Of a stretch of DNA of 64,000 bases, positions 21,980 through 32,194 are shown one piece after another (within the stretch, counting starts at the first letter, position 1; every line of letters starts with the position of its first letter). The translations under genes and the position numbers were made by a program. A model generated the notes under the pieces. The model was not told the DNA's origin. It did no database searches and was given only the letters and a program-made list of their open reading frames with translations. The stretch comes from Stictocephala bisonia. Its lineage: Eukaryota > Arthropoda > Insecta > Hemiptera > Membracidae. The stretch lies in contig JAQJVL010000059.1 in NCBI GenBank assembly GCA_035578905.1, forward strand, positions 868,001-932,000. The letters are read 5' to 3'.

Positions 21980-23058
21980 TTAATCAGTATTATCATTAAG
22001 AAATTCGTTGACTGAATAGTAGGCCTGATGAACTAGGTGATCTTTCAGAAGACTTTTAAATTTTTTAAAGTTGGTTTCTTCCCAAATAAATCGTGGCAGG
22101 TAATTAAACATCCTTAAGCCAGAGTAGTAAGGAGCGTGCTCATAAAGCGTTGTACGATGAATTGGGTAATGTAGAAGAGACGAATCTCTCAAAGAGTACC
22201 CATAGCGATGCCGATCTCTCTCAACTACTTGTCTGAGTTTACACTGCAATATTGTTTCGTAAATGTAAAGGCTGGGGAGAGTTAGTATTTTCAACTCTTT
22301 AAAAAGAAACTTGCACGATTCTCTGAAACCAATGTTTCCTATAATTCTGATGCATGACTTTTGAATTTTAAAAATCTTTGAAGAAAATGTTGCATTTCCC
22401 CAAAAGATCACCCCATATCTCAGATGCGGATGGATACACAAAGGCGTAATAAACTGACAAAACAACATGGTTGTCTGTAACTTTGGAGATGACCCTCAGA
22501 GCAAATGAGGCAGAACTTAGTTTGGCTTGCAGATTTTGAATGTGTTGTTTCCAGTTCAAATTTTCGTCTATTGTAACTCCCAGAAAACAGGAATTGTTTG
22601 TAGTGTGGATCATATCTGTGTTATGAGAATTTGAAATTTTGTTTTCTGTTTGTTTAGTACCAAATTGGATTAATTGAGATTTTTCTGTGTTTAACTTCAA
22701 GCCATTTGCTGTAAACCAGTAATTTGCTTGCTTAAAGACCTCATTTGCAGACAATCTCAAGCACTCCAAATTGGTTCTGAATATGGTCAGTGTTGTGTCA
22801 TCTGCAAAGAGTGTTACCTTCGTATTAGCGATGTTCCCGGGAAGGTCGTTGACATAGAGTAAAAAGAGGATTGGCCCTAAAATGGATCCTTGAGGGACAC
22901 CACGAGAGCAGACCTCCCAGGAAGATCGATAGCGATTTGACTCACTGTCAGAGTACTCGACACACTGTTTTCGTCGCCAGAAGTAGGAGTGAAACCAGTC
23001 AAGCACCTTTCCTCTGATTGCTCCAGCTTGCCAAGCAACACAGCATGGTCCACGCAGT
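21980..23058 (-). pseudogene. Reverse transcriptase of the 21.5-23.1 kb non-LTR element
   Basis: Two overlapping minus-strand frames (23,006-22,368 and 22,468-21,980) are parts of one gene split by a frame change near 22,400-22,450. The first has an upstream VDHAVLLGKLEQ block, then GVPQGSILGPILFLLYVNDLP, the catalytic FADDT, GLKLNTEKSQ and LGVTIDENLNWK. The second has HPHLRYGVIFWGN, FKIQKSCIRII, then the C-terminal FNYLPRF and YYSVNEFL. This is the palm, thumb and C-terminus of a Jockey/CR1-like ORF2 reverse transcriptase. The fingers and endonuclease are missing, and it is dead through truncation and the frame change. Confidence 0.9.
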
Positions 23059-23197
23059 TAAATGATCAATTGACAATCAAACAATAATATCCCGACTTAA
23101 CGCCTGATTTGACTCTCAGGAATGAGGTGCCAACGGGTCATAGTGGATCCGGCGTTCCCTCATTCCTCAGGGTCAGGTGGGCTGTTCGAGAATGGAA

Positions 23198-23686
23198 TCA
23201 CTCGCAGTCCCTTGGGGGTGGATGAAGTCGCTCGCAGTCCCTTGATTTGACTTCTCTGGTCCTCAGGATAGGCTGCTTGTTCAATCGTCCCTGTGGTTCA
23301 GGTTGGCCGCTCGTGAAATCCTCCGGGCGTCGATATCGTGGGGGGTTTGGACCGTGGCTCCGTCCTCTCCTAGCTCGTCTCGTGTTTGCTGTGCAGGGCG
23401 GGTTGACAAGACTTAGGTAGTTGGACCTCAAGGTGGTCCTCCCTCTGGGTCTATTTCCCGAAGTTCTATCGCTTCCAGGTCTCTTCTCAGACTCCCTTTT
23501 CCTTCCAAACTCTTTTCCTAGTATCTCATCCCCTGCTACTCGCTGGACACTCCTCCATTTTGGTAAATCAACAATTACCATCGGTGGTACTGTTGCGAAT
23601 CAACCTATGAGCCCGTTCGTTTTTCGAGGGGCTGAACCGTCTACCTCACCGAGTTTCTGCTGACTCTCCGCCGCATTAGCATTCAT
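23198..23686 (-). CDS. GC-rich Arg/Pro-rich open frame with one in-frame TGA, unknown
   Basis: From an ATG at 23,686 the frame reads MNANAAESQQKLGEVDGSAP and onward. It meets a TGA after 28 codons, then stays open to a stop at 23,198. The later part holds MVIVDLPKWRSVQRVAG and long Arg/Pro/Gly/Ser-rich segments. The DNA is much GC-richer than the rest of the window. No domain is recognised. It could be the gag-like ORF1 of a retroelement or a degraded host exon. The hAT element at 23,713 inserted some 20 bp upstream of the ATG, so the 5' flank continues at 27,130. Confidence 0.3.
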
Positions 23687-23712
23687 CGGCCCAATGTTTG
23701 GTGAGTTTCAAT

Positions 23713-26700
23713 CAGTGGCACACCCAGGGGGGGGCTTTGGGGGCTTAAGCCCCCCCCAAGGACCTGATATATCCGACTAATAAATACTGTATGTGACTAA
23801 TCATTCGTTATGTATCATCATATATGTTTTATCGTACTTTTATAAACTATAATGAATGGTAACGTTAAACCTATTTATTAAAGTAACACAGATTAAATCA
23901 TAGAAATCAAGAGTTGTGAAACAAATATTTAGACGTATGTATTCACAGTATAACTGCCTGCGCTGCTGTGTTAGCTCCCTCCATTCCATCCTGCTCTATG
24001 GCGATGACTACGTGCCGTTGCCATGGGCGACCAGCTCTAGTTTCCACAACTCTCACCAGACGCGCCCGTGCCCGCCCCGGCAGTGAATTTGTCTTTTGTC
24101 CAGTTGACAGTCGTAGTTTTATCGAATTGCAGTATAGTGTGTGTTATGGGTTGTCTGGCTGTCAAGTTCAAGCTGTGTTTGTGGTCTAGGTCTGACAAAT
24201 TGGTTGGACAGTAGTCTAGTAAGTTAAGGGTGATAAAAGAAAAGCTAGTATACAAAACTATTTTAAACCGTTGAAATGCCACAAAAATATTTCGGCAAGT
24301 AAGGAGCTGCCTACATGTGCTGAACAGCCTGAGTTTGTGTTGGAGGATGTCTCGGGAGCTAACGTAAGAACTCTGCAGTCCGATGTAAGTCAAAATAACT
24401 TAGACATTGCTTTGTTTAAAACAAAAAAATTGACAGACAGTGAAAAGTTAAAAGTGTTGAATGACAGATGGGTCCCTCAAAGTAGTTTTAACTTTCCTTA
24501 CAGAACGTACGGGACTCAACAACGAAAATTTTTGTTTTCATGGCTAAATAAATATACTTGGCTGTCTTATTCTGGAATTGAAGACTCTGCATACTGTGTT
24601 CATTGTATGCTTTTTTCCAAAAAAGAAGTAGGCAAGAGTAACGCTCAACATACTGGCCAACTTGTTGAGGAAGGTTTTTCTAACTGGAAAAAAGCATTAG
24701 AAAAATTTGAAAAGCATGCAGCCTCACAGTACCACAAGGACTCTTGTGTAAGCGCAGCTAACTTTAAAAGAGTAATGGATAGTGAAATCAAATCAATCGA
24801 CAAATCCCTTGATAAAGGGAAAGACCTTCAAGCCCAAAACAACGTGAAAAGAATCCTTCCGATAATAGACACTATTATTTTGTGTGGAAGGCAAAATATT
24901 GCTCTTAGGGGCCATAGAGATTATGGCGAGTTTGATATAAATCGTAGACCTGCCGAGAATGAGGGTAACTTTAGAGCACTGCTTAGAGCCACAATTGAAG
25001 CGGGGGATCAAGATTTAAAAAAACACTTTGAATCATGTGGAAAAAATGCTACGTACATAAGTTGGAACTTCCAAAACCAAATAATTGATGCTTGTAACCA
25101 GATCATAACTGAAAAAATAGCAACTAAAGTTAAAGAGGCTAAGTTTTTTAGTATTCTCGCAGATGAAACGTCCGATGTTTCAACAATTGAACAGTTTTCG
25201 TTGTGTCTACGATACGTAGATTCTGATGCATCAAATAATTACCAAATATGTGAGCAATTTCTCAAGTTCATGCCACTAACCTCCACAACCGGTAGGGAGT
25301 TGGCAAAAACTGTAATAAAAGGACTTGAAGATAGTAACATTGACGTCAATAACCTACGTGGCCAGGGGTACGATGGAGCGGCTGCCATGAGTGGGAAGTT
25401 TAATGGGACCCAAGCCTGTATCCAAGAAGCTCACCCCACAGCAATATTTGTGCATTGCGCTTCTCATAGCCTTAATCTGGCATTATCAAACGCTTCTGAA
25501 GTTGCACCTATCAGAAACTGTTTCGGAATAGTAGAGAGGGTGTATAATTTTTTCAACACTCCTAAAAGACAAGCCGTTTTACAACAGTGTATTGCATCGG
25601 AGATAAATGTTGAAACCAACAGGAAAAAGCTGCTACAACTTTGTCCAACAAGATGGGTGCAAAGGCATGATGCCGTCTTTGTCATGAAGGAGCTTCTTCA
25701 ACCAGTTGAAGTAGCGTTGGAGGAAATCAAAAACTGGAGTGATAGAGACTCTTCTTCTGGAGCTCTTATTTTACTCAGCTCTTTACGTCAAGGCGAATTC
25801 ATCATTTCTCTCTTGGCATCAGACAAGCTCCTTGGTTACACTGTAAACCTAAGCAAAAAGCTGCAAGGAAGTGATTTGGAACTATCTTCTGCAATCACAC
25901 ATGCTGAAACTGTACTTGAAAGCCTAAAATCCATAAGAACAAATGCGGATGAAGAGTTTCACTCCTTGTTTGAAGAGGCTACCCATATGGCCAACAACTT
26001 TGGATGTAAAATCTCCATGCCCCGAACAGTTGGCAGACAACAAAATAGAAACAACACACCAGCAGATACGCCTGAAGTGTACTACCGGCGATCTATTTTC
26101 ATCCCTTGGATTGAATCTTTGATAAGTTCTTTGGAATCCCGATTCATGAAACATAAAGACATATTGAAGGGGTTTGAGTGTCTGATGCCTACAGCCGATG
26201 GATCACGTGGAAAGGAAGAAACCTCAAAACTTAATTATCTGCAGCTGTGTTGTTTTTATAAAAATGACATAATTGAAAGTGGTGGGAACAACGAAAGCCT
26301 GCTCAAAGCCGAGTTTGAGTTGTGGCACAACAGCTTTAAGACCCACACCAACACACCAAGAAATGTAATTGATTTGTTGAACTTGTGTGATAAGGACATG
26401 TTTCCTAACATCCACATATTGTTGAAAATATTGTGCACTATCCCTGTAACTACGAGTACAGCAGAAAGGTCGTTCTCAACATTACGTAGACTCAAGACCT
26501 ATCTAAGGAATACCATGGGTGCTAACAGACTGAGTGGACTGGCGGCTTTGAATATTCACCGTGAAATAGAAGTGACCAATACAGAGGTAGTTTCTGTTCT
26601 CAAAAAATCGACCAGACGTCTAGATTTTGTCTTGTAAATATTTTAACTTTAACTTACATCTCATTTTGTAATCATTAAATTTACATTTGTAATTTAAATG

Positions 26701-27121
26701 TATTATTTCTTTCCTTGAAAACTTAAAACTAATTAATGACAGTCCAACTTATTCCAGGATGACATTTCATAATAAAAATCAATATAAAGCTTTAACTTGT
26801 AATTTTAATAAGGTTTTAATTGAGCTAAAAGCTGGTTTAATGTAATAGTAGCCTATTAACTTAAATTTTTCTCTAATAAGATTAACTTGTAGTTGATTAT
26901 GAAACAGGCCACAGACAGTTGGTTTTAGCTTACTCAATTATCTAATGATCATGTAATACAGTGATGTACCAAATGTTACATTATTGTAGTTCGATATGTT
27001 ATAGGCCAACTAATTATATATTACTGGTCATTGAAGGTCATGTAATGGAAAACTATAGGCGTACATTTTATACTTGGGAAGCCGAAGCCCCCCCCAAACC
27101 AAAATTCTGGGTGCGCCCCTG
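23713..27121 (+). mobile_element. Near-intact hAT element with exact 8-bp duplication
   Basis: Left terminus CAGTGGCACACCCAGGGGGG and right terminus ...GGGTGCGCCCCTG are imperfect inverted repeats with a G/C-homopolymer subterminal part on both sides. The exact duplication GTTTCAAT occurs at 23,705-23,712 and 27,122-27,129. The element is 3,409 bp and contains one uninterrupted transposase frame. The exact duplication and open frame mark it as the youngest large DNA transposon in the window. Confidence 0.95.
24223..26637 (+). CDS. hAT transposase, ZMYM1-like, uninterrupted but without an obvious ATG
   Basis: This is a full-length hAT transposase, about 804 codons from the preceding stop. It opens KRKASIQNYFKPLK, followed by a TTF-type zinc-finger region (WLSYSGIEDSAYCVHCMLF, then H..S.YH). 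The DUF4371/RNase H-like core has ILADETSDVS (first catalytic Asp), GYDGAAAMSG (second), HCASHSLNLAL and CPTRW. The C-terminal dimerisation segment is AERSFSTLRRLKTYLRNTMG, with the catalytic Glu. All hallmark residues are present and no stop interrupts it. After the stop at 24,220-24,222, however, the expected N-terminus begins GTT AAG GGT GAT with no ATG. The first in-frame Met (MLFSKKEVG) is inside the zinc finger near residue 128. Either an upstream exon supplies the start or the start codon has been lost. Translation from TTG at 24,271 is not credible in a eukaryote. Confidence 0.9.
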   Translation, partial: VKGDKRKASIQNYFKPLKCHKNISASKELPTCAEQPEFVLEDVSGANVRTLQSDVSQNNLDIALFKTKKLTDSEKLKVLNDRWVPQSSFNFPYRTYGTQQRKFLFSWLNKYTWLSYSGIEDSAYCVHCMLFSKKEVGKSNAQHTGQLVEEGFSNWKKALEKFEKHAASQYHKDSCVSAANFKRVMDSEIKSIDKSLDKGKDLQAQNNVKRILPIIDTIILCGRQNIALRGHRDYGEFDINRRPAENEGNFRALLRATIEAGDQDLKKHFESCGKNATYISWNFQNQIIDACNQIITEKIATKVKEAKFFSILADETSDVSTIEQFSLCLRYVDSDASNNYQICEQFLKFMPLTSTTGRELAKTVIKGLEDSNIDVNNLRGQGYDGAAAMSGKFNGTQACIQEAHPTAIFVHCASHSLNLALSNASEVAPIRNCFGIVERVYNFFNTPKRQAVLQQCIASEINVETNRKKLLQLCPTRWVQRHDAVFVMKELLQPVEVALEEIKNWSDRDSSSGALILLSSLRQGEFIISLLASDKLLGYTVNLSKKLQGSDLELSSAITHAETVLESLKSIRTNADEEFHSLFEEATHMANNFGCKISMPRTVGRQQNRNNTPADTPEVYYRRSIFIPWIESLISSLESRFMKHKDILKGFECLMPTADGSRGKEETSKLNYLQLCCFYKNDIIESGGNNESLLKAEFELWHNSFKTHTNTPRNVIDLLNLCDKDMFPNIHILLKILCTIPVTTSTAERSFSTLRRLKTYLRNTMGANRLSGLAALNIHREIEVTNTEVVSVLKKSTRRLDFVL

Positions 27122-27129
27122 GTTTCAAT

Positions 27130-28847
27130 TTCTTTGGTTGTTTTAGCATGTGCCGTTTTGTTGTGTACTCTGCCGACCCTGCTTCCTTGACATCCGATTC
27201 CTTCCTTCCTGAGCTAACGGTATTAGGATATCCTACTCAAATTTTACTTACTCCATTTCCTTTACCGTACTTCCTGTCGTATTAATTAAATTTCAGAGTC
27301 ACTAATAGTTTATACATTATAATTGAAGCGAGTTAATTAATTAATAATTTGGTTAAGTAAACCACAAAGGTTTACAACATGAGTACTTAATAATTAAATA
27401 TTTGTACAACAAAATACCACTTGTTTTCGCATTTAAAATTTCAATTAAAATAGTTGACATTTTAAATGCCGTATAAATATAATTAATTCCTTGATTTTGC
27501 GTAAAAAGTTGCAGTGATACCTAGGCTTACTGGATCAGTAATTTAGAATAAATGTTTACCACAATTTCTTATTTTTGAATGCCAATTGTATAGAAAAGTG
27601 ATGTTAATATGGTACATATGGTGTTAAAAAGGAAGTTATGATAGTTCGATCCTCAACTTCAGGAAACAACTGCAAGTTACGTCTATCGTTTGGTAGGTCT
27701 CACGCTCACAGGAAACAGAGCAGTGTTCAGCTAGCGTTCTGAAAGGAGTTAGTCTATCGTCAACTTCAGGTCCCTTTAGTTATGTTCTTGTATGTTCGTA
27801 TCATATGACCTTTACATGCATATTACATACATATTACCTTTACCTTTGCATGTCAGTATATTTCCCTGCAGCAGTTTTGGTAGTTTTTAGTTTAGTTAAG
27901 ATAAATTGCAATGGTACATATATAGCTTTTATCTTGAGCGTCTTTTTTTTTTATACATATACTGTTAAAATAAGGAAAACATGTAAATTTTGTATGCTGT
28001 ATGGGAAAATAAACAATTTTCAATTTCAATTTTCAATTTACCTCATTTAGTGTATTTGTGCATGTCATGTCTCAGGTCATATGTCCAACTCTTATCCCAA
28101 TTTCGATTGGACAACATTATTTATTCGTGGATTCGATCAACTTTCAAAGTTTTTTGAGCTTAATAAAACACGTAGTTTTATAACAATATTGCATATAACT
28201 ACCAGTTACGGTTTCAATCATGCAGTATACAATTTATGAGATAATAACCATGCATTTGCGAAAAACGTGTGTATATGGCCGTCGGATAAATCAACACAAG
28301 ACAAACAGAATATTTTCGAAAAGTCTGAGCGGTGCCGGAAAATTTTTAGATCAGTACAAGAACACTGCTCCACCAGCAAGTGCCTACGTATAGTTTCATA
28401 CTCTTTTTTACTGTTATGACTTTATTTAGAGGCCGGTTTAGAAATTTTTTTATTGAAAATGATGTGCCATTGTAGACATTCCCTATAAATTTGCATATAA
28501 ATCAGATTAATTTGCAAATTGCACAAATTAAAAAAATAAATAAAGATTTATTATCCGATTTCAATCGGATTTTTATTAAAATGCGTTAAAAGATGTAACG
28601 TTACATGTACCAAAAACTTATGTCACTTAAACTAATTTAGATTTGGTATATTATGTTGATTAAATTAATTTATATATAATTTTTTGCACTCGCGTCTTTG
28701 TTTGTAGTCAAATTTTGATCAGATCTATTTTATTATGTTTCTCCACATCTGCCACGCCCACTTTTGGTAATACAGTATGTAGATTCCATTATTAGCTCCG
28801 TTCAGTGGTAAACATCCAAGAAACAGCTTTTTAAATGAGTACTGTCA
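27130..28847. other. Stretch without a recognised gene; possible retroposon tail
   Basis: 27,130-27,240 is the continuation of the GC-rich sequence split by the hAT. Near 28,005-28,040 the plus strand reads AAAATAAACAATTTTCAATT followed by repeats of the same type. This is a signature of a non-LTR 3' end with a short-repeat tail, but no coding part is seen upstream. Confidence 0.4.
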
Positions 28848-28960
28848 ACTGCAACTATCACCTTAGTTCAGTTAGAGGTCCAAATAACACACAGTAACAA
28901 TATCAAACAAGATACTGTTAATATATAGGGAGCACGCTGAAGATAATCGATAGTGTTTTA
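28848..28960. repeat. Uninterrupted copy of a dispersed repeat
   Basis: The segment contains ACCTTAGTTCAGTTAGAGG and then TTAATATATAGG.AGCACGCT followed by GAAGATAATCGATAGTG. The same two blocks occur at 31,118-31,166 and 35,898-35,970 but are separated there by a hAT element, so this is the unoccupied relative. Confidence 0.8.
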
Positions 28961-29009
28961 CATTACCTTATCAAATTAGTACTACTTTTCGCAAATAGAC
29001 TAAACACAA

Positions 29010-29243
29010 TTTTTTTTAAGGAAGGCCGATCTTCTTAAGCTTACTCTGCCCATTTCCCATAGGTTATTGATCTGTGCGAAGAGCGAAGAACGTATTCAGA
29101 CAGAGTAAGGGGGCGAACCAGTTCAGTAGAAGGTGAATATTACTGATAAATCTTCCAGTCTAGGCCAGATTCAAACCAGCGTTATCCCTAACCCAAGCTC
29201 AACGTCCTGACACCTTAAACCGCTAGGCCAACGGCTTACACAT
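29010..29243 (-). mobile_element. Second tRNA-derived SINE
   Basis: Read on the minus strand from about 29,243, a tRNA-like head has GCCGTTGGCCTAGCGG (A-box-like TGGCCTAGCGG). It is followed by GGTTTGAATCT, a B box one or two bases from consensus (reverse complement at 29,167-29,177). The body continues to a short A tail, seen as eight T at 29,010-29,017. Its head and body differ from the SINE at 9.5 kb, so this is a separate family. It is not a functional tRNA gene. Confidence 0.75.
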
Positions 29244-31117
29244 GGTAATTAATTGATGCATAATTAGAATTAACGTTTAGCATTTATTTAAATACAGTAT
29301 GTGGTTTCATTCTAGTAACACAAGTTTGTTTTTCATCCACTTGAATAAGCTCAACAAATATTCAACATTACAAGCTAAAAACAATAATGCTTTTATTCGA
29401 ATAGAAAACATACATCAGATTGTAGCTATCATTTTTACCTCTTTCTTTATTTCTCTGTTTGACTACAGGGCTGCACATGAGATAATTTATTTATTATCAA
29501 CTAAAAACGTACAACAAATCATTAATAGATAAGTTAAAATAGAAGTCATCTTCAAAAACTTAATTAATTGAGTAATAGAACTTACTTACCAGGTTTTTTT
29601 TAAAGAAATAGCTTGTCAACTGTGTTTACATCTGAAGTATGGCTAATCTACTTCTGTTAAAAATTCTTTTATATTACATTCAATTATTGAATTGTAATGT
29701 ACTGAATTATTTGTTCATTGAACAGAACACTTTGGACGTTTATAGGATTGCCAATAGTCCATTTAGGACTGATGGTTATTTTTGTCTTTGTTATTTTTTT
29801 TTTTTTTTTTTTTTTAGAATATTTAATACCTTACTTTTCGGTAGAGATTTATGAAAGACAAATTTCATTTATTCTTAATTTTAAAAACAAATGAATGCTT
29901 TTTGAGGTGAAAGGCCTCAGACGTATAAAACACTACATGTGACATAGTGAGATTGTTTTAATTATTATATTTCAAATATTTGTCCAGTGAAAACTTGAAA
30001 ATGGAAGGATACATATAATTAGGAGTTTAGTCTGAAGTCTCAATGTTTGGGCTATCTATGGCTTGAACGAAATCCTTTTGAATAGGCTATATTTTACGAA
30101 CATTCTTACATTTACAAATACAACCATGCCATAAATACAATCTACTAACATTGATTTGACATTCACAGAACTGGTTTTAAACGTTGTAACATTTCTATAA
30201 AGTTGTCATTGTGGGCATATTCTGATTGTGAACTGGTTTTCCTTTAGTTTATAGATTGTTCAATTTAATATAAGAAGTGGTGATTAATTAGTCTCATTAG
30301 TCAGTATTAGTCTTATTTAATTAAGGACATGTAGTTTTATAATAGTCTAGCAGCACAGTGATTTATACAAATTGAAATGTTGTTTTTTATTTATTTGATG
30401 AAAATAATCAGCTAAAAGAAAAAATAACCGATTGCTTATTTTGCTACTAAAACTTGGTAGTTATGCTACCAGTACTCAGCTATAAAACTACACGTTAATC
30501 TGAACATTTGTCTACTGCACATTTCAGACCCTGGTCCTAGCTTCTCCTACTGTATTAAAGTTAGGAATCAAAAAATAAAATGTATAACTTCTATCTTTGG
30601 GCCCAAATTTTAATTTAAAGCTGTAACAATTTAAAATCATACACTATACTAAAACGTACTGTATTTGTATCATTTAGAACGAGAAACACAATTTTAAAGA
30701 AGACAAATTGTACTCTGATTGCCAATATTATAAGAAGTTACTCAAATTACCACATGGCTGCGCGAAGTAAAGGGAGCTTACAGTTTTTCCGCCAGATGCC
30801 ACTGACTCTTTTTATTAACATCAACTAATTTACATAATTATTTGTATTATTTACTAAAATTAATCAAAATTATTGATTTATACTATTAATTTTTATTTAA
30901 TAGTACTTTATAAACTAGAATAAATTATTATAAATTGTAACTTGCTTTAACTGTGGTAAATATAATGATTACAAAAATAGAAAGCCGGCATTAAAAATAA
31001 CTGTGCTTTTATATTAATTCTCATTAATATTCAATATATTCAGAAATGCATTGTGTCCTCGTTACATCAATATGGTGATATAATACTATATGTCACTAAA
31101 TAATTTCTGCAGACCTC
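29244..31117. other. AT-rich stretch without a recognised gene
   Basis: This contains a poly-T run at about 29,791-29,815 that could be the A tail of a minus-strand retroposon, but no body is recognisable. Frames at 29,299-29,854 are AT-driven. Confidence 0.5.
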
Positions 31118-31174
31118 GACCTGTAACTATTACCTTAGTTCAGTTAGAGGACTATAAACCGCACACAGGTCATG
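31118..31174. repeat. Left half of a dispersed repeat split by a hAT
   Basis: ACCTTAGTTCAGTTAGAGG and its flanks match 28,848-28,905. The half ends at the octamer AGGTCATG (31,167-31,174), the left target duplication of the hAT. Confidence 0.8.
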
Positions 31175-32194
31175 TAGGGATGGGCACAACAGCGTAATTT
31201 TAACAACAGTTGTCAACGCAACAGTTGCGAAGCGATAACCTGTTGTCGACTGGTGTGAGTGATGACGGTTGACGTTGCAAAACATGTTTACAACTGTTGT
31301 TGCTTGAAAAACTGTTTTAGTAATCTCACGACCTGTTGTACTAAATAACTATGTTTTTTATGTGCTTACTTTAACTGTTTTGAATCAATTATGCCCTTTT
31401 AATATTATAAATTAAATAAAGTTTAGTACAAAACTTTATATATTGTCTTCTCCAATGATTATATTTTAAGATATAAACCTATAAATATTTTTAAAAATTA
31501 TATAAGAAATTTATAAAATTTAAGCATCTTACTTTGTACTGATTTTTTATTAAGTAAAAACACTTCAGTCCAACACAATATATTGAAAACAAACTTATTT
31601 ATTACAATGAAAATATTCAGTTACTAAAACAATAGACTACTACTAGGCTATATACATTCATATAAAATTTCAGTATCTTGATGATGAACAAAAACAACAT
31701 ATCGACTGACTATGGCTTCAATAATAAAATACATATAAAAACATTAATACACTTGAATAAAGGTTAGAAATGGTACTCAAATTAAAATATTTGGTTAAAT
31801 ACTACACCATGATGAAAAAAGAAACAACAAATAATATCGACTGCCTAGTGCCTAAATTAATCATACAAAAACAATCAATATAATACATTATAAAAACTGA
31901 ATACATATTTTAAAAGGTCAGAAATAGTAACAAAATAAAAATATCAAATATTAAGGATAATACAACTAATTTTTAAATATAAAAAATAAACCACACCGAG
32001 AAAAGTAATACCGGTACATTCTAAGTTTTCATTAAATCTAAGCAAGATACAACACTAATAAACATATTACAAAATACAAATTTATGAAAATGCTCTAACA
32101 ATTAATAGCTTACTTGCATTATTACAATACATTATACTACTAGTTAAGATATTAAAGCAACAAAGAATGTCTGTGAGATCTACTGCTTGATATT

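Larger units (their letters stand above)
21470..23058 (-). mobile_element. 5'-truncated Jockey/CR1-like non-LTR retrotransposon
   Basis: The reverse transcriptase reads leftward from about 23,058. The 3' end is marked near 21,470-21,500, where the minus strand reads AATAAATATCTGAATC and then a short TGAATC-type tail repeat. The 3' region between the coding part and the tail is interrupted by AT microsatellites and a 200-bp palindrome. The 5' end is truncated inside the RT domain, at a FDCVDH-like motif. I did not find a clear target duplication. Confidence 0.7.

Noticed and set aside
23421..23663. Plus-strand ORF of 80 codons
   Set aside because: It is the complement of the better minus-strand frame in a GC-rich segment.
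24037..24393. Minus-strand ORF of 118 codons
   Set aside because: It overlaps the hAT left end and the transposase start on the opposite strand and has no family match.
29150..29243. tRNA gene on the minus strand
   Set aside because: The B box deviates and the sequence runs on into a SINE body with a short A tail.
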